Assembly (NCBI GenBank): GCA_020637895.1
Contig: JACKJP010000008.1
Span: 1 to 64,000 of the forward strand
Direction of reading: 5' to 3'
DNA: 64,000 nt
Origin: Rhodobiaceae bacterium
GTDB lineage: Bacteria; Pseudomonadota; Alphaproteobacteria; Rhizobiales; Tepidamorphaceae
This document shows, in pieces, positions 7,662 through 15,860 of the stretch (position 1 is the stretch's first letter; each line of letters begins with the position of its first letter). The notes under the pieces are model-generated. The model had not been told where the DNA came from and made no database searches. It saw only the letters and a program-made list of their open reading frames with translations. The position numbers were made by a program, and so were the translations under genes.

Positions 7662-10600
7662 ATGGATATCCTCGCATGGCTTCAGGATCTCGGGCTTGAA
7701 CGTTATGCGGCCGATTTCGCCGCGAACGACATCGATGAAGAGACCCTCGCCACCCTTGACGGCGATGATCTGAAGGAACTCGGCGTTGCCTCGCTGGGGC
7801 ACCGCAAGAAACTTCTTGCGGCAATCGCCATGCTGCGTGGCGGGCTGGCCCCTCGGCTAGCGGACAGTGTGGCGCCTGCACCGGCTCAGGCCAAGCGCGG
7901 GGCCGGCACGCCTTCCGGCGAAAGAAGACAGGTCACTGTGCTGTTTGCCGATGTTACCGGCTACACGAAGCTTTCCAACCAGGTCGATGCAGAAGAGCTG
8001 AGCGAGATTCTCGCCCGTATCTTCAGGGCGGTCGATGCGATCGTGGAAGATTTCGGCGGTACGATCGACAAGCATATCGGCGACGAGGTTATGGCCCTGT
8101 TCGGCGCTCCCGTCGCGCATGACGACGATCCGGCACGCGCGGTGCGCGCGGCATCCGAAATTCATCGCGCTATGGAAAGTATCGCGACCGAACTGAGGCG
8201 CGACCTCTCCTTGCATATCGGGATTGCCAGCGGATCGGTCGTGGCCGGCGGCGTCGGCGCCAGCGAACGAAACGAATATACGGTGACAGGGCATTCGGTA
8301 AATCTGGCCGCCCGCCTCAACGCGCAGGCCAAGGGAGGCGAAACGATTGTCTCCGATGCGGTAAAGCGCGCAACCGAAACGCTCGCCGAGTTCAAATCGC
8401 TCGGCGCGCTGACCGTCAAGGGTTTCGAAGATCCGGTTCCGGCGTGGCGGGTGGAACGGCTGAATGCCGAGCGTACGCTGGACGGCCAGGGTGCTTTCGT
8501 CGGTCGGCGGGCGGAATTGCGGCAGCTTGCGGGCGCCAAAGAAGCGTGTACGGAAGAGCGCGCCGGACAATGCATCGTCATCCGCGGAGAGGCCGGGATG
8601 GGCAAGTCACGGCTGACGGCAGAATTCGCGTCGAGGGCAGCGGCATCAGGCTTTTCCGTTCACAAGGGGCTTGTGCTCGATTTCGGTGTCGGTCGCGGAC
8701 AGGACGCGATGCGTGCGATTGTCATCAGCATCCTCGGACTGCCGCTGGGCTGCGACGGAGCCGCGCGCTCGACGGCGGCTGAAACGGCCCTGAAGTCCGG
8801 CCTGATCGAGCCGGACGAGAGACCGTTCCTCTATGATCTGATGGACCTGGAACAGCCTCTCGATGAGCGCGGGCGCTTCGAGGCGATGGACAACGAAACG
8901 CGGAATGCGCGCAAATTTGCGTTCATCGCGGCCCTGATCGAACGCAAAAGCGCGAAAGCCCCCATTCTGATTGTGATCGAGGACATCCATTGGGCCGAAC
9001 CGCTGCTGATGCGCTGCCTGGCCGTTATCGCCAACCGGCTGGTTCATTGCCCGGCATTGCTGCTGATGACCACGCGCATCGACGGCGACCCGATCGATCA
9101 GGCCTGGCGGAGCGCTACGCGGGAATGTCCGCTGCTGACGGTCGATCTCAGTCCGCTGCGCGAGGAAGAAGCGGTGGAACTGGCAGCGGGCCTGTTCGAC
9201 CTCGGGCGCCAGTTCATCCGCGAATGCATCGACAAGGCGGAAGGCAACCCGCTGTTCCTGGAGCAATTGTTGCGCAATTCGGAGGAACGCGGGGGCGACG
9301 AAATACCCGCGTCGATCCAGTCTCTGGTGCTCGCCCGCATGGACCGTCTGCCCCCTGCCGACAAACAGGCGTTGCAGGCAGCATCGGTCATCGGACAGCG
9401 CTTCGGGCTGGAAGAGGTCCGTGCGCTTTGCGGCGATCCCGGCTATGACTGCGCAAGCCTCGTCCAGCACACCCTGATACGGCCGGAAGCGCGAGACTAT
9501 CTATTCGTGCACGCGCTGATCCAGCAGGGGGTTTATTCCTCTTTGCTCAATTCAACGCGGCAGCGCCTGCATCTCAGGGCCGCCGCCTATTTCGCCGATC
9601 GGGAACCGGGGCTTCGGGCCCAGCATCTCGACCGCGCCGGCGATCCTGCGGCAGCTGGTGCCTATCTTGAAGCTGCGAAGGCGCAAAGCGCGCTTTATCA
9701 TTTCGAAAGCGCACTGCAACTTGTCGATCGCGGACTTGAGCTCTCAGAGGATGCCGGCGAGCGCGCCGTCCTGATGTGCTTCAAGGGAACCAAGCTGAGA
9801 GAACTGGGTGATCCCGCCGGATCGGTCGCGTCTTATCAGGAGGCACTCAAGGCCGCACCGACGGAATCGCACAAGGTCGCGGCCTGGGTTGGGTTGGCGG
9901 AAGCCGCGCGCTTTGCCGGCAAGACAAGCGAAGGTCTCGGATATCTCGATCTGGCGCAGCCAGCAGCCGAAGCCGCCGGGCAGGATCTGGCGCTGGCAGA
10001 AATACACCATTTGCGCGGCAATCTGGTGTTTCCGCTCGGCGAATTCGAACGCTGCCGGGAGGAACATCAGTCAGCGCTTGCCTACGCGGAGAAGGTCGGG
10101 TCAGTCGAATACCGGGCCCGCGCGCTGGGCGGGCTGGGAGATGCGTTCTATTGCAGCGGCCGGCTTCAGACCTCGCACCATTATCTGGAGCAATGCCTGA
10201 AGCTTGCTGAGGAAAACGGCCTTGGCTCAATCGAGGTTTCATATCTCATCATGCGCTGCGACACCTTCATGTTCCGGACGGAACTGGAAAACGCATGGAA
10301 GGATGCGCGGCGCGCGGCAACGATTGCAGCCGAAGTGGGCAACCGCCGGGCTGAATTCTTCGGCCTTTGGGTCGGGGTCTCGATCGTCATGTTCAGCCCT
10401 GAGAAAATCGAGCCGGAGCGGCTGCGTGCCGAGACAGCCCGGATGACGGCCATCGTCCGGCAACTGGGACTCAAATTCACCGAGCCGCTATTGTCGATTG
10501 CACGGGCGTTTGAAAATTCTCTCGGTGGCCTGCCGAACGATGACGAGGATTTGCGCAAGGGCTATGAACTCGCGTGTCAGGTTGGCGTCACCTTTGCCGG

Positions 10601-11030
10601 ACCGTGGGTCCTTGCTGTCCTCTGCTGGCTGACCAAGGATGCTGAAACACGGCGCTGGGCAATGGCGGAGGCCGAGAAGGTGCTCAACTCGAACAGGTGT
10701 CTCAGTCACAACTACCTGATTTTCTATCAGCTCGCCCTGGAGGTCTCGATTCGCGACGGGATCTGGAATGACGTTGCGCACTATTGTCAGGCGATTGACG
10801 ATTATACCCGGCAGGAGAGACTGCCGCTTATGGACTTCCTGATGTCGCGCGGGCGGGCCCTGAAGGCGGTGGCTGAAAATACCGCAGATGCAACCACGAT
10901 CAGGCAAATACAGCGCCTGCGGGACGAGGCCGCGGCAATGGGCTTCACCCTGGCTTTGCCAGCGTTCGATGCGGTGCTGGCCGAATCCGGTATCGGTCCG
11001 AACCCCGGGGCTTCGAAGCAGGCAAGTTGA
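7662..11030 (+). CDS. SAM / class III adenylate cyclase / AAA ATPase / TPR signalling protein
   Basis: A 1122-residue multidomain protein. Residues 1-60 form a SAM domain (ILAWLQDLGLERYAADF). Residues about 85-265 are a class III nucleotide cyclase domain with the metal-binding FADVTGYTKLS and HIGDEVMALFG segments and the VTGHSVNLAARL block. From about 290 comes a STAND-like ATPase with Walker A GEAGMGKS (about 309-316) and the Walker B-type strand ILIVIEDIHW. The C-terminal half is helical with TPR-like repeats (AGAYLEAAKAQSALYHFES and following). No transmembrane helix is apparent. Related proteins are common in Rhizobiales, but their signals are unknown. It is a predicted cAMP-producing or nucleotide-sensing hub. 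Confidence 0.88.
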   Translation: MDILAWLQDLGLERYAADFAANDIDEETLATLDGDDLKELGVASLGHRKKLLAAIAMLRGGLAPRLADSVAPAPAQAKRGAGTPSGERRQVTVLFADVTGYTKLSNQVDAEELSEILARIFRAVDAIVEDFGGTIDKHIGDEVMALFGAPVAHDDDPARAVRAASEIHRAMESIATELRRDLSLHIGIASGSVVAGGVGASERNEYTVTGHSVNLAARLNAQAKGGETIVSDAVKRATETLAEFKSLGALTVKGFEDPVPAWRVERLNAERTLDGQGAFVGRRAELRQLAGAKEACTEERAGQCIVIRGEAGMGKSRLTAEFASRAAASGFSVHKGLVLDFGVGRGQDAMRAIVISILGLPLGCDGAARSTAAETALKSGLIEPDERPFLYDLMDLEQPLDERGRFEAMDNETRNARKFAFIAALIERKSAKAPILIVIEDIHWAEPLLMRCLAVIANRLVHCPALLLMTTRIDGDPIDQAWRSATRECPLLTVDLSPLREEEAVELAAGLFDLGRQFIRECIDKAEGNPLFLEQLLRNSEERGGDEIPASIQSLVLARMDRLPPADKQALQAASVIGQRFGLEEVRALCGDPGYDCASLVQHTLIRPEARDYLFVHALIQQGVYSSLLNSTRQRLHLRAAAYFADREPGLRAQHLDRAGDPAAAGAYLEAAKAQSALYHFESALQLVDRGLELSEDAGERAVLMCFKGTKLRELGDPAGSVASYQEALKAAPTESHKVAAWVGLAEAARFAGKTSEGLGYLDLAQPAAEAAGQDLALAEIHHLRGNLVFPLGEFERCREEHQSALAYAEKVGSVEYRARALGGLGDAFYCSGRLQTSHHYLEQCLKLAEENGLGSIEVSYLIMRCDTFMFRTELENAWKDARRAATIAAEVGNRRAEFFGLWVGVSIVMFSPEKIEPERLRAETARMTAIVRQLGLKFTEPLLSIARAFENSLGGLPNDDEDLRKGYELACQVGVTFAGPWVLAVLCWLTKDAETRRWAMAEAEKVLNSNRCLSHNYLIFYQLALEVSIRDGIWNDVAHYCQAIDDYTRQERLPLMDFLMSRGRALKAVAENTADATTIRQIQRLRDEAAAMGFTLALPAFDAVLAESGIGPNPGASKQAS

Positions 11031-11077
11031 ACAAGGCGGCGCGAGCGACAGGGCGCCGGGAAGTCGGGGAGGAACTG

Positions 11078-11350
11078 ATGAGTTTGCTTTGCCAGAGTTG
11101 CGGCATGCCGTTTTCACGATCCGGCCTTGCCCACGGCCATGAAAGCGACGGGTCGCCGAGCGCCGACTATTGCGCGCTTTGCTATGATGGCGGCGTCTTC
11201 CTGCAGCCGGCGATGAAACGCACCAGCATGCAGCATCTCGTCATGCATTCATTTGAGCGGGAGGGATGGCCGAATGCTGCCGCCTGGGCCGCGACACGGC
11301 ATATCGCGTTCCTGAAACGGTGGCGGGGTACTAAGACGCCGCAGACGTGA
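11078..11350 (+). CDS. Putative zinc-ribbon domain protein
   Basis: About 90 residues from ATG 11078 (MSLLCQSCGMPF), with a strong GGGGAGGAA upstream. The preceding in-frame ATG at 11027 overlaps the end of the cyclase gene and has no clear ribosome site. Four Cys in two CxxC pairs (CQSC near the N-terminus and CALC about 35 residues on) form the zinc ribbon of the small family found in many bacteria (Zn_ribbon_2 type). Function is not established; the gene is probably co-transcribed with the cyclase-ATPase gene. Confidence 0.75.
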   Translation: MSLLCQSCGMPFSRSGLAHGHESDGSPSADYCALCYDGGVFLQPAMKRTSMQHLVMHSFEREGWPNAAAWAATRHIAFLKRWRGTKTPQT

Positions 11351-11381
11351 GGGCGGCGTGCAAGGGCGGATGGCCGCCCTC
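11349..11381 (+). terminator. Hairpin after the zinc-ribbon gene
   Basis: GAGGGCGGC (11349-11357) pairs with GCCGCCCTC (11373-11381). There is little of a T-run, so termination efficiency is uncertain. The convergent gene stops at 11390. Confidence 0.45.
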
Positions 11382-11389
11382 TGGCATCA

Positions 11390-11860
11390 CTACTTGCAGT
11401 CCACGGGCGCCGGTGGCTGCATATAGGGGCGCTCCTTCATGGAGTCCTTGAAGAGATCGGCTGCCGAGAAAGTGATGAGGCGCATTGCGCCGTCATACTG
11501 TTCGTAGATCAGTCTTATATAAATGGTGCCGCTTCCCTCGGTCTCCAGCGCGACAAGATATTCTTCCGCGTAGGTGGGGACGGCGAAGGTGGAAAAAACA
11601 TCGCCTCTGAGCCATTTCTTGTCGCCGATTTTGTCAAAGGCGTGGCTCATCTGGGTGCGTACGGGTTCCGGCATCCACGCCGCCATTTGCGCCATGTGAT
11701 CATTGCCGCCGGCGGCACCCTGATCCACCAGCGCCGCCATCAGGGCGCAGGTTTGTTCTGAAGGGGACTTCTCCGCGGATTGGGCGGACGCACCGGTCAC
11801 GAACGCCGCGATCAGGGTCAGCGTCGCGAGGGCGTGTTTGATCCTGCCAGCCTTGCTCAT
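11390..11860 (-). CDS. Secreted protein of unknown function
   Basis: 156 residues with a clear signal peptide (positive start MSKAGRIKH, a hydrophobic core, and cleavage after GASA at about residue 26). The mature part has two Cys, near each end (EQTCALMAAL and PAPVDCK), which may form a disulfide. I do not recognise a family with confidence. It stands alone between the zinc-ribbon gene and the PHB depolymerase gene. Confidence 0.7.
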   Translation of the reverse strand: MSKAGRIKHALATLTLIAAFVTGASAQSAEKSPSEQTCALMAALVDQGAAGGNDHMAQMAAWMPEPVRTQMSHAFDKIGDKKWLRGDVFSTFAVPTYAEEYLVALETEGSGTIYIRLIYEQYDGAMRLITFSAADLFKDSMKERPYMQPPAPVDCK

Positions 11861-11985
11861 GGGGCCGGTCTCCTGCTCTGTCCGTCGATGAGTTCGGGCT
11901 CACGCCGGCGGCACCGGCTGCTTCGACTATGGCCTACATCGTCCCGTGATTCCAGAGCGGGCAGACCGCTGATGCAATGCCCGGC

Positions 11986-13197
11986 CTATTCCATCGACAG
12001 GATCATGTTGCGCACGATGGGATAGATTTCCTTTTCCCAGCGCTTGCCGCTGAACACGCCGTAATGGCCGACATTGGCCTGCAGGTGATGGCGCTTGAGA
12101 TGCGGGCGCAGAGAACTGCACAGCTCGTGCGCCGCGGCGGTCTGGCCGAGAGCGCAAATATCGTCGCGTCCGCCTTCCACTGTCAGGAGCGCCGTATTGC
12201 GGATGGCGCCCGGATCGACCTTGCGGCCGCGATAGGTGAAATTGCCCTCGGCGAGTTCGGCGCGCTGGAAAATCCGCTCGACGGTTTCCAGATAGAATTC
12301 CTCGGTGAGATCGAGGACGGCGAAATACTCGTCGTAGAAATCCTTGATCTTGGTCGCTTCCGCCGACTCGCCCTTGGCCAGATGCTGGTAGAGCTTGCGG
12401 TGCGCCTCACGATGGCGCGGCATGTTCATCGCCATGAAGGCGGTGAGCTGGACAAAGCCGGGATAGACGCGCCGGCCACCGCCGGGATGGCGCCAGGGAA
12501 CGGTCGCGATCACATTCTGCTCAAACCAGCTCAGCGGCCGGTCGGTCGCCAGCTTGTTGACCGCGGTCGGGCTTTCGCGCGTGTCGATCGGGCCTGCCAT
12601 CAGCGTCATGGTGCGCGGCGTCGCCGGGTTGTTGTCCTGCGACATGACCGCAACGGCGATGAGCGCCTGCACGCAGGGCTGGCACACCGCCAGAATGTTG
12701 CCGCCGGGCCCGATTTTCTCCATGAACTGAATTAGATAGTCGACATAATCCTCAACACCGAAACGGCCGGCTTCAAGCGGAACGTCTCGCGCGTTGACCC
12801 AGTCGGTGATGTAGACGTCGTGATCGCGCAGCAATACTTCCACCGTATTGCGCAGAAGCGTGGCGAAGTGACCGGAAAGCGGGGCGACGACGAGAACAGG
12901 AGGCTGCGGCGTATCGACATCCTTGGCGAAATGCAGAAGTTTGCCGAAGGGCAGGTCGAGTGCGACTTCCTCCACCACCGGCACTTCGCGGTTGCCGACC
13001 GGAACCGACCTGATACCGAAATCGGGACGTTCATGAGTGAGGCGATAACGCGAGACCATTTCCATGGCGGCGGCGGCATGATGAGCAACGCCATTGGCAA
13101 GTTTCATGCCCGGCAATTCATCCAGCCGCAACGCGGTTGCAAGCTGTCGCCACGGTTCGATCAAGTCATCCTGAAGCTGATAGAACTGGTAGAGCAA
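11986..13197 (-). CDS. phaZ: Intracellular polyhydroxyalkanoate depolymerase
   Basis: This matches the short-chain PHB depolymerase family that mobilises intracellular polyhydroxybutyrate granules. Visible hallmarks are PVLVVAPLSGHFATLLR, DVYITDWVNARDVP and the nucleophile box region ILAVCQPCVQALIA, where Cys replaces the usual lipase Ser as in this family, with a His near the C-terminus (HYGVFSGKRW). I place the start at TTG 13197. It gives (M)LYQFYQ, the usual family N-terminus, and has GAAGGAAG about 9 nt upstream; a longer reading from TTG 13239 is less likely. Product length is about 403 residues. Confidence 0.88.
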   Translation of the reverse strand: MLYQFYQLQDDLIEPWRQLATALRLDELPGMKLANGVAHHAAAAMEMVSRYRLTHERPDFGIRSVPVGNREVPVVEEVALDLPFGKLLHFAKDVDTPQPPVLVVAPLSGHFATLLRNTVEVLLRDHDVYITDWVNARDVPLEAGRFGVEDYVDYLIQFMEKIGPGGNILAVCQPCVQALIAVAVMSQDNNPATPRTMTLMAGPIDTRESPTAVNKLATDRPLSWFEQNVIATVPWRHPGGGRRVYPGFVQLTAFMAMNMPRHREAHRKLYQHLAKGESAEATKIKDFYDEYFAVLDLTEEFYLETVERIFQRAELAEGNFTYRGRKVDPGAIRNTALLTVEGGRDDICALGQTAAAHELCSSLRPHLKRHHLQANVGHYGVFSGKRWEKEIYPIVRNMILSME

Positions 13198-13288
13198 GCG
13201 AGTGCTTCCTTCGCGATTCGTGACGTCCGCAGACGTCAAATTATTCGCAAACCGGTATTTCGCGGAAAAAATCTAGTGCATATTTTGT

Positions 13289-13317
13289 TGCAGTGCGACA
13301 CAATTATGTGCAGTGCG
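13289..13317. promoter_or_regulatory. Direct repeats in the phaZ-gst divergent region
   Basis: TGCAGTGCG occurs at 13289-13297 and again at 13309-13317, spaced 20 bp, or two helical turns. TGC-rich repeats near PHB genes can be PhaR-type operators, but assigning this one to PhaR is inference. Confidence 0.35.
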
Positions 13318-13345
13318 GCATCGGGATGTTGATCGGAGTAGGGCT

Positions 13346-13999
13346 ATGGCGCGGGCGACGTTGACGATTTCGTCGAAAAATTATTCTTCCTGGTCGCTGC
13401 GAGGCTGGCTGCTTTGCCGGATGGCGGGCCTCGACTTCAAGGAGAGCCATGTCGACCCGGACGATCCGGAGACGCGCCAGGAACTGCTCCTGCTGTCGCC
13501 GTCGGTGAGGGTGCCGCGGCTATCGCATGATGGCGTCGATGTCTGGGACACGCTGGCGATTGCCGAGTATCTCCACGAAATTTCGCCGGATGCCGGGCTT
13601 CTGCCTGACGATCGCAAGGCGCGGGCGCATTGCCGCGCCGTTTCGGGAGAGATGCATTCGGGATTCCACAATCTGCGCTCCGCGTTGCCGATGAATATCA
13701 AGGCGCGGCATGAGCGCTTCAAGATTTTCTCCGGCGCCCGGCCGGACGTCCAGCGCATCAAGGAAATCTGGGAAGACTGCCTGACGACCTATGGCGGGCC
13801 ATTCCTCTTCGGCAAGCCGACGATGGCCGATGCGATGTACGCTCCCGTGTGCACCCGGTTCCGGACCTATGCGGTCGAACTGGAGCCTCAGCTTCAGGCT
13901 TATTGCGAAACGATTTTCGATTGGGCGCCGATGAAGGAGTGGTCCGAGGCAGCGCTGGAAGAGCCCGACGAGATCATCGAACTCGAGGTGGAGTTCTGA
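13346..13999 (+). CDS. Glutathione S-transferase family protein
   Basis: About 217 residues from ATG 13346 (MARATLTISSKNYSSWS), with GGAG upstream; the earlier in-frame ATG 13313 is inside the operator region. The N-terminal thioredoxin fold has the SSWSLRGWLLCRMAG segment and the glutathione-binding VPRLSHDGVDVWDTLAIAEYL (Pro-loop plus the D/S motif). The C-terminal helical domain ends with PFLFGKPTMADAMYAPV. Close relatives form a bacterial GST group of unknown substrate. It is divergent from phaZ. Confidence 0.88.
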   Translation: MARATLTISSKNYSSWSLRGWLLCRMAGLDFKESHVDPDDPETRQELLLLSPSVRVPRLSHDGVDVWDTLAIAEYLHEISPDAGLLPDDRKARAHCRAVSGEMHSGFHNLRSALPMNIKARHERFKIFSGARPDVQRIKEIWEDCLTTYGGPFLFGKPTMADAMYAPVCTRFRTYAVELEPQLQAYCETIFDWAPMKEWSEAALEEPDEIIELEVEF

Positions 14000-14065
14000 G
14001 GCTGCGGCACAGTTATTGCCGCCACGGCGCGATGCCGTTTGGGAGATTTCAGGTCCACAGAATCA

Positions 14066-14097
14066 AAATGGCCGGCCCATCTTCGGGTCGGCCATTT
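14066..14097. terminator. Convergent terminator between gst and gstI
   Basis: AAATGGCCG (14066-14074) pairs with CGGCCATTT (14089-14097), and the inner bases GCCC/GGGT extend the stem. Minus-strand reading is followed by TTTTG, the plus-strand one only by TTT, so it serves both convergent genes. Confidence 0.65.
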
Positions 14098-14146
14098 CAG
14101 TCTTCGAGCCTTTTGTCGGCTGGTGGTAGGTCTGGCATGGTCAGGC

Positions 14147-14329
14147 CTAGTTGCGCGTCACGCGATCGGTACGCACGATCGCTTCGTCGTGATACCAGGC
14201 GCCACCCATCACGGTGGGAACTTCAACCGGAGCCTGAGCGACGTTCGCCGCAGTCCGTCCGGTCACGCTCGCCCGTCCACCGACGGGGAATTGCAGGATC
14301 GTCGCCGACCTCTTTTCCTCTTCTCTCAT
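14147..14329 (-). CDS. gstI: GstI-like inhibitor of glutamine synthetase II (DUF2735)
   Basis: A 60-residue protein with the features of DUF2735: ATILQFPVGGRASV near the N-terminus and GGAWYHDEAIV near the C-terminus. In Rhizobium leguminosarum the small gene gstI lies divergently upstream of glnII, and its product lowers GSII expression at the translational level. Here it has the same size, position and orientation relative to glnII (427 bp between start codons). GGAAGGA precedes the ATG at 14329. The name rests on context plus the DUF2735 resemblance. Confidence 0.75.
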   Translation of the reverse strand: MREEEKRSATILQFPVGGRASVTGRTAANVAQAPVEVPTVMGGAWYHDEAIVRTDRVTRN

Positions 14330-14756
14330 CGTCCTTCCTTTCTGTTACACCGCGCTGGCGCCCAACGCGTCAGCGTCAGATAGTGTTCCTATAACAGAGT
14401 CGAAATGGCCTTTGCATAAAAAAACTGCAAAAAAGGCCTATTTGCTAAACATTTGTGCACAAAAAGCGCTGCTTCTTTGTGCAGCAATATTCTGGCCCTT
14501 AAATGTTACCGCTGGCTTTACTCTTGGCTCGACTAAATGTGCAGGTGCGAAGTGCCGGGATTCGTGAAGAGATTCTTAATTGAGAGGTTGTGGGGCCGTA
14601 CTGCAGGCGCGTTTCCAAAGCGCGGGCGGTGAAATTGGCATGTTTGATGCAAGGGTTGGCGACAGCTTCCGGCGCGGCGCGCCGCTGAAACCGGGGAATT
14701 TCGCAAGGACGTCATTCCTCCAAACCTTGCGCCAACAGGAGATGAGAGACCCGCCA
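14330..14756. other. gstI-glnII divergent control region
   Basis: 427 bp without a gene. It holds an imperfect inverted repeat (GGCCTTTGCA 14407-14416 with TGCAAAAAAGGCC 14427-14439), the strong repeat listed at 14456-14483, and a weak sigma-54-like element TGGC-N8-TTGGC (14513-14528) that is one base off the ideal -24/-12 spacing. In rhizobia this region is under NtrC and sigma-54 control; here that is inferred. Confidence 0.45.
14456..14483. promoter_or_regulatory. Perfect inverted repeat upstream of glnII, possible NtrC site
   Basis: TGCACAAA (14456-14463) and TTTGTGCA (14476-14483) are perfect 8-bp arms around a 12-bp spacer. NtrC sites are dyads with GCAC/GTGC ends, so this is a reasonable enhancer-like site for glnII and gstI, but the arms fit the consensus only in their outer part. 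Confidence 0.45.
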
Positions 14757-15794
14757 ATGATCAAGTATAAACTCGAGTATATCTGGCTTGACGGTTACAC
14801 GCCGGTGCCGAATCTGCGTGGCAAGACTCAGATCAAGACCTTTGAGAGCTTCCCTTCTCTGGAAGAACTGCCGCTCTGGGGCTTCGACGGCAGCTCCACC
14901 AAGCAGGCCGAAGGCAGCAGCTCTGACTGCGTGCTGAAGCCGGTCCGCGTATTTCCCGACCCGGCGCGCACGAATGGCGTTCTCGTCCTGTGCGAAGTGA
15001 TGATGCCCGATGGCGTCACCCCGCATCCGTCCAACAAGCGCGCGACGATCCTCGATGACGATGGCGCATGGTTCGGCTTCGAGCAGGAATATTTCTTCTA
15101 CAAGGATGGCCGTCCGCTTGGCTTCCCGACCGCCGGCTTTCCTGCACCGCAGGGCCCGTACTACACCGGTGTCGGTTATTCCAATGTCGGCTCGATTGCC
15201 CGCGAGATCGTCGAGCAGCATCTCGACCTCTGCCTCGCGGCAGGCATCAACCACGAAGGCATCAACGCGGAAGTCGCCAAGGGCCAGTGGGAATTCCAGA
15301 TCTTCGGCAAGGGCTCACGCCGCGCTGCCGACGAAATGTGGATGGCGCGCTATCTGCTTCAGCGTCTGACTGAAAAGTACGAAGTCGACATCGAATATCA
15401 CTGCAAGCCGCTCGGCGACACCGACTGGAACGGCTCGGGCATGCACGCCAACTTCTCAACCGAATACATGCGTACGGTTGGCGGCAAGGAGTATTTCGAA
15501 AAGCTCATGTCGGCATTCGAGAAGAACCGCGAAGATCACATCGCGGTTTACGGTCCGGACAACCACATGCGCCTGACCGGCAAGCATGAGACGCAGTCGA
15601 TCCACACGTTCAGCTACGGCATTGCCGATCGTGGCGCCTCGATCCGCGTTCCGCACAGCTTCGCCAACAATGGCTACAAGGGTTATCTGGAAGATCGTCG
15701 TCCGAACTCGCAGGGCGACCCCTACCAGATCGCCTCGCAGATCCTGAAGACGATCGACTCGGTCGACAAGGACAAGGCGAGCGCTGCTGCCTGA
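14757..15794 (+). CDS. glnII: Glutamine synthetase, eukaryotic type (GSII)
   Basis: 345 residues, the length of type II glutamine synthetase. This enzyme makes glutamine from glutamate, ammonia and ATP as an octa- or decamer and is not adenylylated. Recognisable blocks are LPLWGFDGSSTKQAEG, the ATP and metal-binding WFGFEQEYFF, AGINHEGINAEVAKGQWEFQ and NGSGMHANFSTEYMR. The start is ATG 14757 (MIKYKLEYIWLDG), matching rhizobial GSII. Divergent gstI and the downstream amtB-glnK genes at 42.7 kb give the nitrogen context. Confidence 0.95.
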   Translation: MIKYKLEYIWLDGYTPVPNLRGKTQIKTFESFPSLEELPLWGFDGSSTKQAEGSSSDCVLKPVRVFPDPARTNGVLVLCEVMMPDGVTPHPSNKRATILDDDGAWFGFEQEYFFYKDGRPLGFPTAGFPAPQGPYYTGVGYSNVGSIAREIVEQHLDLCLAAGINHEGINAEVAKGQWEFQIFGKGSRRAADEMWMARYLLQRLTEKYEVDIEYHCKPLGDTDWNGSGMHANFSTEYMRTVGGKEYFEKLMSAFEKNREDHIAVYGPDNHMRLTGKHETQSIHTFSYGIADRGASIRVPHSFANNGYKGYLEDRRPNSQGDPYQIASQILKTIDSVDKDKASAAA

Positions 15795-15819
15795 TCTTTC
15801 GGGAAAGCCGAAATCAAAC

Positions 15820-15850
15820 GACGGGGCGTCCCTTGCGGGCGCCCCGTTCG
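15820..15850 (+). terminator. glnII terminator
   Basis: ACGGGGCG (15821-15828) pairs with CGCCCCGT (15840-15847). The T-run is weak (TTCGCATTT), and the convergent gene ends at 15861, so it may work in both directions. Confidence 0.6.
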
Positions 15851-15860
15851 CATTTGGCGT

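Noticed and set aside
14513..14528. Sigma-54 promoter of glnII
   Set aside because: TGGC-N8-TTGGC has GG and GC one base off the required spacing; kept only as a weak remark.
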